This document shows positions 1 through 9,039 of a stretch of 64,000 nt of DNA, in pieces. A model generated the notes under the pieces. It did no database searches, had not been told where the DNA came from, and saw only the letters and a program-made list of their open reading frames with translations. Each line of letters begins with the position of its first letter. The stretch's first letter is position 1. Source of the DNA: an uncultured Eubacteriales bacterium (GTDB lineage Bacteria > Bacillota > Clostridia > Oscillospirales > Oscillospiraceae); NCBI GenBank assembly GCA_900079765.1, contig LT599017.1, positions 1,643,766 to 1,707,765 of the forward strand, read 5' to 3'. The position numbers and the translations under genes were made by a program.

Positions 1-693
1 CCCTTTGATATCACAAAGATCTGGCGGCACGCCGAATATCCCCTCATCGAGGTGGGGGTGCTGGAGCTTAACCGCAACCCGGAGAACTACTTTGCCGAGG
101 TGGAGCAGGCTGCTTTCACCCCTGCCCACGTGGTGCCCGGCATCGGGTTCAGCCCCGACCGGTTCCTACAGGGCCGTCTCTTCGCCTACGGCGACGCGCA
201 GCGGTACCGCCTGGGTGTCAACCACAACCTCATCCCCGTGAACCGGGCCAAGGTGGAGGTAAGCGACTACCATCGGGACGGTGCCATGCGGGTGGACGGG
301 AACTACGGCGGTGCCCCCGCATACACGCCCAACAGCTATGGCGCCTGGACCGCCCAGCCCGAGGTGATGGAGCCGCCCCTCGATCTGGAGGGAGCCATGT
401 ACCGCTACGACCCCAAGGACGACCCCACCGACGACTGTTTCCGTGCCGGCGGCGACCTTTGGCGAGTGATGACCGAGGACAAAAAGCAGCTCCTCATCGA
501 TAATACCGCCGGCGATATCGCTCCCTGCACCGTGAACATCAAGTACCGCCACGCCGCCCACTGCTACCTCGCCGACCCGGAGTACGGCGAACGGCTTGCC
601 CAGGCCGCCGGGCTGGAAATTGGTAAAGTGAAAGAGCTTGCCATGCTTGACAACAACGGCCTGATCCGGGCGACCCTGTCTGAGGCCATGTGA
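1..693 (+). CDS. katA: catalase, C-terminal part (5' end outside window)
   Basis: The reading frame is open from base 1 and ends at TGA 691-693. It gives about 230 residues of a clade 3 haem catalase (2 H2O2 to O2 and water). Visible signatures are YPLIEVGVLELNRNPENYF, the VVPGIGFSPD segment and RLFAYGDAQRYRLGVNHN, which holds the proximal haem-ligand tyrosine. The N-terminal half with the catalytic His and Asn lies upstream of the window. No start can be assigned; the GTG at 52 is internal. A hairpin follows directly. A catalase in an otherwise anaerobe-like genome suggests peroxide defence, alongside the Cu/Zn SOD at 38.8 kb. Confidence 0.95.
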   Translation, partial: PFDITKIWRHAEYPLIEVGVLELNRNPENYFAEVEQAAFTPAHVVPGIGFSPDRFLQGRLFAYGDAQRYRLGVNHNLIPVNRAKVEVSDYHRDGAMRVDGNYGGAPAYTPNSYGAWTAQPEVMEPPLDLEGAMYRYDPKDDPTDDCFRAGGDLWRVMTEDKKQLLIDNTAGDIAPCTVNIKYRHAAHCYLADPEYGERLAQAAGLEIGKVKELAMLDNNGLIRATLSEAM

Positions 694-702
694 CGAAAGA
701 GA

Positions 703-734
703 GAGCGGGGGCGGGATTTCTCCCGTCCCCGCTC
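703..734. terminator. convergent hairpin terminator between catalase and YtxH-like gene
   Basis: A 14-bp stem (GAGCGGGGGCGGGA with its complement, one G-T pair) closes on a TTTC loop. The T-rich side (TCTCTTTC) reads on the minus strand, so it serves the small minus-strand gene best and the catalase gene only as a hairpin. Confidence 0.65.
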
Positions 735-739
735 CTGAC

Positions 740-910
740 TTACATCCCCATGTTCTCGGAGATGTTGTCAACGACCTCGCCCACGGCCTTGATGGCCTTG
801 TCTGCAGCGCGCCTGATCTCGCGCTTTTTTGACGTGGACATGGCCAGACCCAGCGTAGCGCCCGCCAGGACGCCGATGCCGATGCCGGAGATAAACCCTT
901 GCTTTGTCAT
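740..910 (-). CDS. small YtxH-like membrane protein
   Basis: A 56-residue protein with one N-terminal glycine-rich hydrophobic helix (GFISGIGIGVLAGATLGLAM) followed by a basic, amphipathic tail rich in Lys, Arg and Ala. This is the layout of YtxH-domain and similar small general-stress membrane proteins, whose exact job is unknown. The start ATG at 910 is preceded by AAAGGAGGAATAACGA, a strong ribosome site, which is the best evidence that the gene is real. It converges with the catalase gene and shares its terminator hairpin. The family call is by layout only. Confidence 0.6.
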   Translation of the reverse strand: MTKQGFISGIGIGVLAGATLGLAMSTSKKREIRRAADKAIKAVGEVVDNISENMGM

Positions 911-967
911 TCGTTATTCCTCCTTTAATCTCCGCCCATATTATCTCCACAAAAAACGAAAAATCCG

Positions 968-996
968 TTGCTAAAATATGCGTTTCAAGATATAAT
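968..996 (+). promoter_or_regulatory. sigma-A promoter of the pyrimidine operon
   Basis: TTGCTA at 968-973 and a consensus TATAAT at 991-996 are separated by 17 bases, about 130 bases before pyrC. The leader after it ends in a T run near 1088-1095, but I see no clear PyrR-binding consensus. Confidence 0.6.
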
Positions 997-1123
997 GAAT
1001 ATAACGGCGCGGACCGCACATTTGAGGGGGCCGCACGGGACAATCGAAGAGCCTATTGTGGAGAGGGATGGGGGCAGGACCTGACCTCTTTTTTCATGCG
1101 TACATATGGAAAGGAGCGGCGCT

Positions 1124-2404
1124 TTGAAATTATTGATCAAGCAGGGCCGTCTGGTGGACCCCGTTGGGGGCATCGGCGGCGTGATGGACGTGCTTATTGA
1201 GGACGGCAAGGTGGCCGTGATCGGCAGCGACCTGCGGGAGCGCGATGCCCAGGAGGTGGACGCCCGGGGCATGGTGGTCTGCGCGGGGCTGGTGGACATG
1301 CACGTCCACCTGCGAGAGCCCGGCCTTGAGTATAAAGAGACCGTTGCCACCGGCTGCGCCGCCGCCGTGGCTGGAGGCTTTACGTCGGTAGCCCCCATGG
1401 CGAACACCCGCCCGGCCACCGACGGCCCCGAGACCATCCAATACGTGCTGGGCAAGGCCGCCGACGCAAACCTCGCTCATGTGTTCCCCATCGGCGCGGT
1501 GTCGGTGGGATTAAAGGGGGAGGAACTCACCGACCAGGAGGCCCTAAAGCGGGCCGGGGCCGTGGCCCTCTCGGATGATGGGGCTCCCGTCCAGAACGCC
1601 AACCTCCTGCGGGATGCCATGATTTTGTCCCGCCGGCACAACCTGACCATCCTCTCTCACTGTGAGGATGCCGACATGGTGGGCAACCGGGCGGTGAACG
1701 AGGGCCGCGTTTCCCGCCAGCTCCGCATCGACGGGCGGCCCGCCATCGCGGAGGAGCTTCAGGTAGCCCGGGATGCCATGCTGGCGGAGGAGACCGGCGC
1801 GGCGCTCCACATCTGCCATATTTCCACGGCCAAGAGCGTGGCCATCGTCCGCCGCTATAAGAAAAAGGGAGTGGCCCTCACCTGTGAGACCTGCCCCCAG
1901 TACTTTACCCTTACCGAGGACGAGATTTTGTCTAAGGGCACTCTGGCACGGGTCAACCCGCCTCTGCGTACCAAGGCGGATGTGGAGGCCATCATCGAGG
2001 GCCTGCGGGACGGCACCATCGACGTCATCGCCACCGACCACGCACCCCACTCCGCCGAGGAGAAGGGCCGCCCCCTCACCGAGGCCCCCAGCGGCATGGT
2101 GGGATTGGAGACCGCCCTCGCCGTCACCCTGACGAGCCTCTACCACACCGGCCTCATGGGCCTTTCCGATATCCTGCGCAAGCTGACCATGAACCCCGCC
2201 TGCATCCTGCGCGTTCCCAAGGGCCGCCTCTCCATCGGGGCGGACGCCGACGTGGTCGTCTTCGATCCGGATGAGGAGTGGACGGTTGACCCGGCGCTGT
2301 TCCGCTCCATGGGCCGCAATACCCCTTTCGCCGGGGCAAAGCTCAAGGGCCGTGTGAAGTGCACCATCGTGGGCGGAAGCGTTGTCTACCGGGACCAAGG
2401 CTGA
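1124..2404 (+). CDS. pyrC: dihydroorotase
   Basis: Class I dihydroorotase, 426 residues, which closes N-carbamoyl-aspartate to dihydroorotate in pyrimidine synthesis. Metal and substrate motifs are all present: DMHVHLREPG near residue 60, LSHCEDADM, HICHIST, and ATDHAPH near residue 310, which carries the catalytic Asp. The start chosen is TTG at 1124, because AAAGGAG ends seven bases before it and the protein then begins MKLLIKQGRLVDP like other family members; the upstream ATG at 1106 would overlap that site. It is the first gene of the cluster with pyrF, pyrK and pyrD, 49 bases apart from the next. Confidence 0.95.
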   Translation: MKLLIKQGRLVDPVGGIGGVMDVLIEDGKVAVIGSDLRERDAQEVDARGMVVCAGLVDMHVHLREPGLEYKETVATGCAAAVAGGFTSVAPMANTRPATDGPETIQYVLGKAADANLAHVFPIGAVSVGLKGEELTDQEALKRAGAVALSDDGAPVQNANLLRDAMILSRRHNLTILSHCEDADMVGNRAVNEGRVSRQLRIDGRPAIAEELQVARDAMLAEETGAALHICHISTAKSVAIVRRYKKKGVALTCETCPQYFTLTEDEILSKGTLARVNPPLRTKADVEAIIEGLRDGTIDVIATDHAPHSAEEKGRPLTEAPSGMVGLETALAVTLTSLYHTGLMGLSDILRKLTMNPACILRVPKGRLSIGADADVVVFDPDEEWTVDPALFRSMGRNTPFAGAKLKGRVKCTIVGGSVVYRDQG

Positions 2405-2453
2405 GCGCCTTGGTCCCGCTTAAAAGAGATAAAAACAGGGAGGATATCAAACC

Positions 2454-3377
2454 ATGTCGTTCGACGTACTGCAGGACAAGATCAGAGCCATGAAAAACCC
2501 CACCGTTGCGGGGCTGGACCCCAAGCCCGAGTATGTGCCTCCCCACATTTTGAAGGAGTGCTACGGGAAGTACGGTGAGACTTTGGCGGGGGCCGCCGAG
2601 GCCATCTACCACTTTAACTGCGGCCTGATGGACGCGCTATGCGATATTGTGCCCGCCGTAAAACCGCAAAGCGCCTATTACGAGCGCCTGGGCTGGCGGG
2701 GCATGGAGGTCATGGAGCGCACCATTCAGTATGCCCGTGAGAAGGGCTTTTTCGTCATTGCCGACGTAAAACGGGGCGACATCGGCTCCACCGCCGAGGC
2801 GTACAGCGACGGCTGGCTGGGCAAGACTAAGGTGGGGAGCCAGGCGCTTTCCGTCTTCAACGCAGACTGCGTCACGCTAAACGGCTACATGGGCTCCGAC
2901 TCCATCAACCCTTTTCTGGAGACCTGCAAGGCGGAGGACAAGTGCGTCTTCGTGCTGGTGAAGACCTCCAACCCCGGCTCCGGCGAGCTCCAGGACATGG
3001 TCTCCGGCGATCGGCTGGTCTACAAGGTCATGGGCGACCTGACCGAGCGGCTTGGCAAGGGCACCGAGGGCAGGTATGGGTACACTCAGGCCGGGGCCGT
3101 AGTCGGTGCCACCTACCCCTCCGACATGCGGGAGCTGCGCCGCCGCTTGGAAAAGACCTTTTTCCTTGTCCCCGGCTACGGGGCCCAGGGCGGTACCGCC
3201 GAGGACGTGCAGTACGCCTTTGACCGGTATGGCAGGGGGGCCATCGTCAACGCCTCCCGCAGCATCATGTGCGCCTGGCAGAAGACGGGACACGACGGCG
3301 CCGACTATCAGGAGGCCGCCCGCGCCGCCGCCATTGCCATGCGCAGCGATATCACCCATTTTGTCACCATCGTTTAA
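2454..3377 (+). CDS. pyrF: orotidine-5'-phosphate decarboxylase
   Basis: Final step of UMP synthesis: OMP to UMP plus CO2. At 307 residues this is the longer type 2 OMP decarboxylase rather than the 230-residue type 1. The catalytic Asp-Lys-Asp signature is seen as VIADVKRGDIGST near residue 105, and the phosphate-binding end as VPGYGAQGG and NASRSIM. ATG at 2454 follows GGGAGGATATCAAACC. It lies between pyrC and pyrK on the same strand. Confidence 0.96.
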   Translation: MSFDVLQDKIRAMKNPTVAGLDPKPEYVPPHILKECYGKYGETLAGAAEAIYHFNCGLMDALCDIVPAVKPQSAYYERLGWRGMEVMERTIQYAREKGFFVIADVKRGDIGSTAEAYSDGWLGKTKVGSQALSVFNADCVTLNGYMGSDSINPFLETCKAEDKCVFVLVKTSNPGSGELQDMVSGDRLVYKVMGDLTERLGKGTEGRYGYTQAGAVVGATYPSDMRELRRRLEKTFFLVPGYGAQGGTAEDVQYAFDRYGRGAIVNASRSIMCAWQKTGHDGADYQEAARAAAIAMRSDITHFVTIV

Positions 3378-3398
3378 TCATCGCCTAGGAGGAGTAGT

Positions 3399-4157
3399 AT
3401 GCCCATCCAGACCGAATGTAAGGTTTTGACTATGGAGGCCCTCAACCCCTACGCCTGGTCCATGACCGTGGACGCGGGCGAACTGGCCCGGGGGGCTTTG
3501 CCGGGGCAGTTTGTCCAGGTGAAGTGCGGGCATAGCCGAATGCTCCGCCGCCCCGTCTCTATCTGCGACGCAGAGGGGGATACCCTGCGCCTGGTCTTCG
3601 AGGTGCGGGGCGATGGGACCGAGTGGCTCTCGCGCCGGAAGGTGGGGGCCAGGGTGGACCTCATCGGCCCCCTGGGGAAAGGCTTTGACCTCTCGGGGGA
3701 CAAGCTCCTCCTGGTGGGAGGCGGCATTGGCCTGCCGCCCATGCTGTATGCCGCCAAGTGGTGTAAAGGAAAAGCCCATGTCGTAGCCGGTTTCCGCTCG
3801 TCGGACCGAGCCATGCTGGCGGAGGACTTTGAGAAAGCCGCCGAAACCTTTGCGATCACCAGCGACGACGGCTCTATCGGCACCCACGGCTTTGTGGACG
3901 CGCTGGTTCGTCAGGCGCTTGAAAAGGAAAAAAACTTTACAGGGATTCTTGCCTGTGGGCCCAAGCCTATGCTCCGCTCGGTAGTGAGGGCGGCGGAAGA
4001 ATTCGGTTTGAGCGTACAGGTCTCCATGGAGGAGCGGATGGCCTGCGGCGTGGGGGCCTGCCTGGGCTGCGCAGTCCAGATGGCGGACGGGAGCATGAAG
4101 CACGTTTGCAAGGATGGCCCGGTCTTTGACAGTAGGAAGGTGGACTGGAATGTCTAA
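3399..4157 (+). CDS. pyrK: dihydroorotate dehydrogenase electron-transfer subunit
   Basis: FAD and [2Fe-2S] subunit (252 residues) that links the class 1B dihydroorotate dehydrogenase PyrD to NAD+. The FAD site RRPVSICD and the NAD-binding glycine loop LLVGGGIGLPPM are visible, and the C-terminus carries the cluster cysteines in ACGVGACLGC followed by a later HVC. GGAGGAG stands before the ATG. Its last eight bases overlap the start of pyrD, which fits the 1:1 partner protein and translational coupling. Confidence 0.95.
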   Translation: MPIQTECKVLTMEALNPYAWSMTVDAGELARGALPGQFVQVKCGHSRMLRRPVSICDAEGDTLRLVFEVRGDGTEWLSRRKVGARVDLIGPLGKGFDLSGDKLLLVGGGIGLPPMLYAAKWCKGKAHVVAGFRSSDRAMLAEDFEKAAETFAITSDDGSIGTHGFVDALVRQALEKEKNFTGILACGPKPMLRSVVRAAEEFGLSVQVSMEERMACGVGACLGCAVQMADGSMKHVCKDGPVFDSRKVDWNV

Positions 4158-5067
4158 TTTGGATATGTCGGTCACCTTAGCTGGTATGACCATGAAAAAC
4201 CCCATTGTGGCGGCCTCAGGTACCTTCGGCTTTGGCCGGGAGTATGGGGAGTTTTTCGACATCTCGGAGCTGGGCGGCATCTGCGTCAAGGGCCTCACCC
4301 CAGCCCGCCGTGAGGGGAACCCACCCCCCCGCATCGCAGAGACCCCAATGGGTATGCTCAACTCTGTGGGCCTCCAGAATCCCGGCGTGGATGCCTTCAT
4401 CGCCCATGAGCTGCCCGATTTGAGAAAGCACGATCTGCGGGTTATCGCCAACATCTCTGGCAACACTCCCGAGGAGTACGGCGAGATGTGCGAAAAGCTG
4501 TCCGCCGCCGGGGTGGATATGATCGAGGTCAACATCTCCTGCCCCAATGTGAAGGCGGGGGGCCTTGCCTACGGCACCCGGCCCGAGCTGGCCGCAGAGG
4601 TGACAGCGGTGGCAAAGGCCCACTCCACCGTGCCCGTGATGGTGAAACTGTCCCCCAATGTGACCGACGTGACCGAGATCGCCCGGGCGGTGGAGGACGC
4701 GGGGGCCGATGCCATCAGCCTTATTAACACCATCCGAGGCATGCGTATTGATGTAAATACGCGCCGCCCCATTTTAAAGATGAACACCGGCGGACTGTCC
4801 GGCCCCGCCGTCTTCCCCGTGGCCGTTCGCATGGTCTGGGAGGTGGCGAATGCCGTCAAGGTGCCCATTTTAGGCATGGGCGGCATCTCCACCGGGAAGG
4901 ACGCCGCCGAGCTGATGCTGGCGGGGGCCACGGCGGTGGCTGTTGGGGCCGCATGCTTTACCGAGCCCTACGCCCCCATCTGTGTGCGGGACGGCCTGGG
5001 GGACATTGCTCAGGCCCAGGGGCTTACCAAGGTGTCCGACCTGACCGGGGCAGTGAAACCCTGGTAA
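4150..5067 (+). CDS. pyrD: dihydroorotate dehydrogenase, class 1B catalytic subunit
   Basis: FMN enzyme oxidising dihydroorotate to orotate with PyrK and NAD+, 305 residues. NISCPNVKAGG contains the catalytic Cys typical of class 1; VMVKLSPNVTD, NTIRGM and GMGGIS are the FMN phosphate and substrate regions. The start is ATG 4150, inside the end of pyrK, with AGGAAGG nine bases upstream; a longer frame from 4114 would run 36 bases further into pyrK. The cluster holds pyrC, pyrF, pyrK and pyrD but no pyrB or pyrE, which must lie elsewhere. Confidence 0.95.
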   Translation: MSNLDMSVTLAGMTMKNPIVAASGTFGFGREYGEFFDISELGGICVKGLTPARREGNPPPRIAETPMGMLNSVGLQNPGVDAFIAHELPDLRKHDLRVIANISGNTPEEYGEMCEKLSAAGVDMIEVNISCPNVKAGGLAYGTRPELAAEVTAVAKAHSTVPVMVKLSPNVTDVTEIARAVEDAGADAISLINTIRGMRIDVNTRRPILKMNTGGLSGPAVFPVAVRMVWEVANAVKVPILGMGGISTGKDAAELMLAGATAVAVGAACFTEPYAPICVRDGLGDIAQAQGLTKVSDLTGAVKPW

Positions 5068-5112
5068 GACCCGCGAGAGCTGTCCCTTATTTCCAGGAAA
5101 AGAGAGAAAAGA

Positions 5113-6276
5113 ATGACCCGACTTTACCTCATACGTCATGCTGAGGCCGAGGGAAACCTCTACCGCCGCATCCAGGGGTGGTACGACAGCCTGATTACCG
5201 ACCGGGGCTGCCGTCAGATCGCCGCCCTGGAGCATCGCTTTGAATCCATCCCTATCGACGCGGTGTACTCCAGCGACCTTTACCGCACTATGACCACCGC
5301 CGCTGCGGTCTACAGGCCCAAGGGCCTGCCCCTTCAGATCCGGGCTGATTTGCGTGAGATCCATCTCGGCGTATGGGAGGACCGGTCCTGGGGCGAGGTG
5401 GCCTACACCGACCCGGAGCGGATGCGCGCCTTCAACAACTCCCTTTCCACCTGGAGTGTAGAGGGTGGAGAAACCTTTCGCCAGTTGGGGGACCGAATGG
5501 CTGCCGCGATGCTGGATATTGTGGCGCAGAACCCTGGCCGCACGGTGGCGGTTTTCTCCCATGGCATGGCCATTCGCGCCCTTCAGGGTACGTTGCTGGG
5601 CCTGCCGGAGAAGGAGTGGACTACGTTGGGCCATGGGGACAACACCTGTGTCACCTGCATCGAGGTGGACGAGGGGAGGGCCAGCATTCTCTGGCGCAAC
5701 GACAACTCCCACCTGCCCGAGGAGATCTCCACCCTGGCAAAACAGTCCTGGTGGAAGGCGGGCAGCGGCGCGAAGGAGGACACGAACCTCCGCTATGTGC
5801 CCCTGGATATGGAGAAGGACAGCGAGCTCTACTACCAGGCCCGGAAAGAGGCATGGCTCTCCATCCATCACACCATCCAGAATTTCGACGGGGACGGTTT
5901 TGTCCGGGAGGCCATGGACCAGTGGCGGGTGAATCCCCGTTCGGTCACCTGTGCCTACCTGCGCAGCGAGCTGGTGGGCCTCATCCAGATGGACACAAGC
6001 CACTATACTGCCGAGGGCGTGGGCTACATCCCCTTTTACTATATGACCCCCAAGAGCCGAAAAAACGGTATGGGGGTCCAACTGATGGGTGAGGCGGTTT
6101 CCCTTTACAGGCAATTGGGCAGGGACCGGCTGCGTCTGCGCTGCGCCCCGGACAACTACGTGGCCCAGCGGTTCTATCAGCGGTACGGGTTCCGCAAGAT
6201 CGGGGAGGCTCAGGGGAGTCGCGTACCCCTGGACCTACTGGAAAAACCCATTGCCCTGGAGTTGCAAGTAAGATAA
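5113..6276 (+). CDS. histidine phosphatase / GNAT acetyltransferase fusion
   Basis: A 387-residue two-domain protein. Residues 1-200 are a histidine-phosphatase (phosphoglycerate-mutase-like) domain: YLIRHAEAEGN with the phospho-acceptor His at the N-terminus, the HLGVWEDRSWGEV segment, and FSHGMAIRA with the second His. Residues 205-387 are a GNAT N-acetyltransferase domain with the acetyl-CoA loop in SRKNGMGVQLMGEA and the terminal YQRYGFRKIG. ATG 5113 follows AGAGAAAAGA. It sits 45 bases after pyrD and may be cotranscribed. Substrates of either domain cannot be told from the sequence. Confidence 0.85.
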   Translation: MTRLYLIRHAEAEGNLYRRIQGWYDSLITDRGCRQIAALEHRFESIPIDAVYSSDLYRTMTTAAAVYRPKGLPLQIRADLREIHLGVWEDRSWGEVAYTDPERMRAFNNSLSTWSVEGGETFRQLGDRMAAAMLDIVAQNPGRTVAVFSHGMAIRALQGTLLGLPEKEWTTLGHGDNTCVTCIEVDEGRASILWRNDNSHLPEEISTLAKQSWWKAGSGAKEDTNLRYVPLDMEKDSELYYQARKEAWLSIHHTIQNFDGDGFVREAMDQWRVNPRSVTCAYLRSELVGLIQMDTSHYTAEGVGYIPFYYMTPKSRKNGMGVQLMGEAVSLYRQLGRDRLRLRCAPDNYVAQRFYQRYGFRKIGEAQGSRVPLDLLEKPIALELQVR

Positions 6277-6302
6277 TTTTATAGACGTTGAAGGAGCTCT
6301 TC

Positions 6303-8333
6303 ATGGAACAAGCAAACACCCGGTTTTTGCCGGTTTCAAAACAGGATATGGCGGACCGGGGCTGGGACGGGTACGACTTTCTTCTCATCACCGGAGATGC
6401 CTACGTGGACCACCCTTCCTTCGGCACAGCCATCATCGGCCGGGTGCTGGAGGCCGAGGGGTACCGGGTAGCGGTTCTCGCCCAGCCGGACTGGAAGCGG
6501 CCTGAGGCCTTTTCCGCCTTGGGGCGGCCCAAGCTGGGGGTGATGATCTCCAGCGGTAATATCGACTCTATGGTGGCGCACTACACCGTCGCCAAGCGCC
6601 GCCGCCAGGACGACGCCTATTCCCCGGGGAACAAGTCGGGGCTGCGTCCCGACCGGGCGGCAATCGTATACTCCAACTGTATTCGCCGTGTGTTTGGGGA
6701 TATCCCCATCGTCATCGGCGGGCTGGAGGCGTCTTTGCGCCGTTTTGCCCACTATGACTACTGGGATGACAAAGTGCGCCGCAGCGTCCTCTTCGACAGT
6801 CAGGCCGACCTCCTGACCTACGGCATGGGCGAGACCGCCACCCGGCAAATTGCCGCGCGCCTCGCCTCCGGCACTCCCATCTCCGAGATCACCGATGTAA
6901 AGGGAACTGCCTTTATCGCAACAGACCCCTCGGCCTGCACCTACACCAAGGTGGAGTGCGCCAGCTTTGAGAAGGTGGCCGCCGACAAGCGCGCCTATGC
7001 CGAGGCCAACATGCTCCAGTACCGGGAGCACGACCCTATTGTTGGCAGGGCCATTCTCCAGCGCCACGGGGAGGACCTGCTGGTCGTCAACCCACCCGCC
7101 ATGCCTCTCACTACGGCCGAGCTGGACTTCGTGGCCGAGCTGCCCTACGTCCGGGAGCCCCACCCTATGTACGACGATATGGGGGGTGTGCCCTCTATTG
7201 AGGAGGTGCGATTCTCGGTGGCCCACAACCGGGGGTGTTTCGGCGCGTGTAATTTCTGCTCCCTGGCCTTTCATCAGGGGCGCATCATCTCGGCCCGCAG
7301 CCACGAGAGCGTAATTCGGGAAGTGACCGCCCTCACCAAGCACCCCGGCTTTAAGGGCTATATCCACGACGTAGGCGGTCCCACCGCCAACTTCCGCCGT
7401 CCCGCCTGCCAAAAGCAGATGAAGGCGGGCCTGTGCAAAAACAGGGCTTGCCTGTCCCCCGAGGCCTGTCCCAACCTGGATGCCGACCACACCGACTACC
7501 TCCAGCTCCTGCGCAAGCTGCGGGAGATCCCGGGGGTGAAGAAAATTTTCATTCGCTCCGGCATCCGCTTTGACTATATGCTTAAAGACAAGAGCGGCGA
7601 GTTCTTTGCGGAGCTGGTGAAGCACCATGTCTCCGGCCAGCTCAAGGTGGCACCGGAGCACTGCTCCGACGCGGTGCTGGACTATATGGGCAAGCCCCAT
7701 ATCGACGTTTACGAGAAGTTCCGCCGCAAGTACGAGTCCCTGAACCAGAAGTACGGCAAGGAGCAGTACCTGGTGCCGTACCTCATCTCCTCCCACCCCG
7801 GCTCCACCCTGGAGGATGCAGTGAAACTGGCCGAGTGGCTCAACAGGTCTGGCCGCCAGCCGGAGCAGGTGCAGGACTTCTATCCCACCCCCGGAACCCT
7901 CTCCACCTGTATGTACTATACCGGCATCGACCCCCGCACCATGGAGCGGGTCTTCGTGCCGACCAATCCCCACGATAAGGCCATGCAGAGGGCGCTGATG
8001 CAGTGGAAGCGCCCGGAGAAACGCCCCCTGGTTCTGGAGGCCCTCCACGCCGCCCACCGGGAGGATTTGATCGGGTATGGCAAGCAGTGTCTCGTCCGGC
8101 CAAACGGCCCCCGTCCCGCCGCCCAGACGGGGGAGGGGAGGCCGTCCAAGAGCCATAAGCCCGACGCCGCCAGGAACGACCGGCATAAGGGCGCAGGCAA
8201 GGGTCAGCCGCCCGCCAAGGCCTCCGGCGGAAAGAGCGCCGCCCCGAAGAAAAAGGCTGGCTGGGCCGCGCCTAAGCCTAAGAAGAACGCCCGCCCCGCC
8301 CGAGGCGGCAAGAGCACGGGGAAGGGAAAGTAA
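6303..8333 (+). CDS. YgiQ family radical SAM protein
   Basis: A 676-residue member of the YgiQ (UPF0313) radical SAM family. The cluster-binding cysteines are in NRGCFGACNFCS near residue 310, preceded by a cobalamin-like N-terminal region typical of the family. The enzymatic reaction of this family is not settled. The last 70 residues are a Lys/Ala/Pro/Gly-rich, probably disordered basic tail (PKKKAGWAAPKPKKNA), a feature that could bind nucleic acid. ATG 6303 is taken because AAGGAG at 6291-6296 is its ribosome site; the TTG at 6288 lies upstream of that site. A strong terminator follows. Confidence 0.92.
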   Translation: MEQANTRFLPVSKQDMADRGWDGYDFLLITGDAYVDHPSFGTAIIGRVLEAEGYRVAVLAQPDWKRPEAFSALGRPKLGVMISSGNIDSMVAHYTVAKRRRQDDAYSPGNKSGLRPDRAAIVYSNCIRRVFGDIPIVIGGLEASLRRFAHYDYWDDKVRRSVLFDSQADLLTYGMGETATRQIAARLASGTPISEITDVKGTAFIATDPSACTYTKVECASFEKVAADKRAYAEANMLQYREHDPIVGRAILQRHGEDLLVVNPPAMPLTTAELDFVAELPYVREPHPMYDDMGGVPSIEEVRFSVAHNRGCFGACNFCSLAFHQGRIISARSHESVIREVTALTKHPGFKGYIHDVGGPTANFRRPACQKQMKAGLCKNRACLSPEACPNLDADHTDYLQLLRKLREIPGVKKIFIRSGIRFDYMLKDKSGEFFAELVKHHVSGQLKVAPEHCSDAVLDYMGKPHIDVYEKFRRKYESLNQKYGKEQYLVPYLISSHPGSTLEDAVKLAEWLNRSGRQPEQVQDFYPTPGTLSTCMYYTGIDPRTMERVFVPTNPHDKAMQRALMQWKRPEKRPLVLEALHAAHREDLIGYGKQCLVRPNGPRPAAQTGEGRPSKSHKPDAARNDRHKGAGKGQPPAKASGGKSAAPKKKAGWAAPKPKKNARPARGGKSTGKGK

Positions 8334-8345
8334 TTTTTTATATAG

Positions 8346-8384
8346 AAAAAGAGAGATGGGGAGTGTTTCCCCGTCTCTCTTTTT
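8346..8384. terminator. bidirectional terminator after ygiQ
   Basis: A 17-base arm from AAAAAGAGAGATGGGGA pairs with its complement across a GTGT loop and runs into TTTTTGATTTT on the plus strand. The matching A run makes it work for the opposing DUF1697 gene as well. Confidence 0.85.
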
Positions 8385-8443
8385 GATTTTCTTAAAATGC
8401 CGGAGGCACGTTCCCCCGAGGGGGGCAGTTGGGAAAGAGATCA

Positions 8444-8992
8444 TTATAACATCCCGCTGATTTTCTCCAGCGTCCTTAAATTACGGGCGGTCAATGCCTG
8501 CGGGAGCTTGGCCAATCGCGCGGCGAGTTTTGAATTCCGGACGCTTTGGCGGCAGAGCAAATATATTTCACGGTTTGCAGCGTAAATTGTATCTTTGCCG
8601 TCATAATCGGCGCAGATCCGCGTTACCTGTTCGCGGTCCAGCGCGGCGTCGGACAGATACACGTAGAGGTGTTCCACGTCGGGAGTCTCTTTTTCGGCAA
8701 TTTCTATTTCTGCCGCCGAAAAGGGCAGCGAGTGAATGATATCCGATAGCTCCGTGTCCGACCGCAGGATGACCGCGCTTTGAAAGCCGAACCGAGTTTC
8801 AAAGGCGCTCGTGATCGGCGCTGCGAGCGCTATTTCATCCTGTTGGGATGAGAAGACGACGTTCCCGCTCTGGATATATGTTTTTACCTCTTGAAAGCCC
8901 AGACTGGAAAACAGAGTTTCCAGGTCTGCCATCTTGACGATATTCTTTCCGCCGACGTTGAGTCCGCGGAAAAAGGCGGCATATTTTGGCAT
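8444..8992 (-). CDS. DUF1697 family protein
   Basis: A 182-residue protein matching the DUF1697 family, which has no proven function. The hallmarks are the N-terminal YAAFFRGLNVGGKNIVKM and YIQSGNVVFSS about 25 residues later. The open frame extends to 9541, but the extension has the wrong composition and covers part of the neighbouring gene. ATG 8992 with AGGGGTGA upstream gives the normal family length and start. It is convergent with ygiQ and downstream of the glycosyltransferase genes, without an obvious functional link. Confidence 0.88.
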   Translation of the reverse strand: MPKYAAFFRGLNVGGKNIVKMADLETLFSSLGFQEVKTYIQSGNVVFSSQQDEIALAAPITSAFETRFGFQSAVILRSDTELSDIIHSLPFSAAEIEIAEKETPDVEHLYVYLSDAALDREQVTRICADYDGKDTIYAANREIYLLCRQSVRNSKLAARLAKLPQALTARNLRTLEKISGML

Positions 8993-9039
8993 ATCGGATT
9001 CACCCCTAAATCTGCGGCATCGGTTGTATATCGACTTCT

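Noticed and set aside
1000-1123. PyrR-binding attenuator before pyrC
   Set aside because: A T run exists at 1088-1095 but I could not find a strong terminator stem or the PyrR consensus, so I list only the promoter.
6336-8444. 702-codon open frame antisense to ygiQ
   Set aside because: The plus strand has the radical SAM cysteine motif, a ribosome site and terminator; the antisense frame is a by-product of high GC at third positions.
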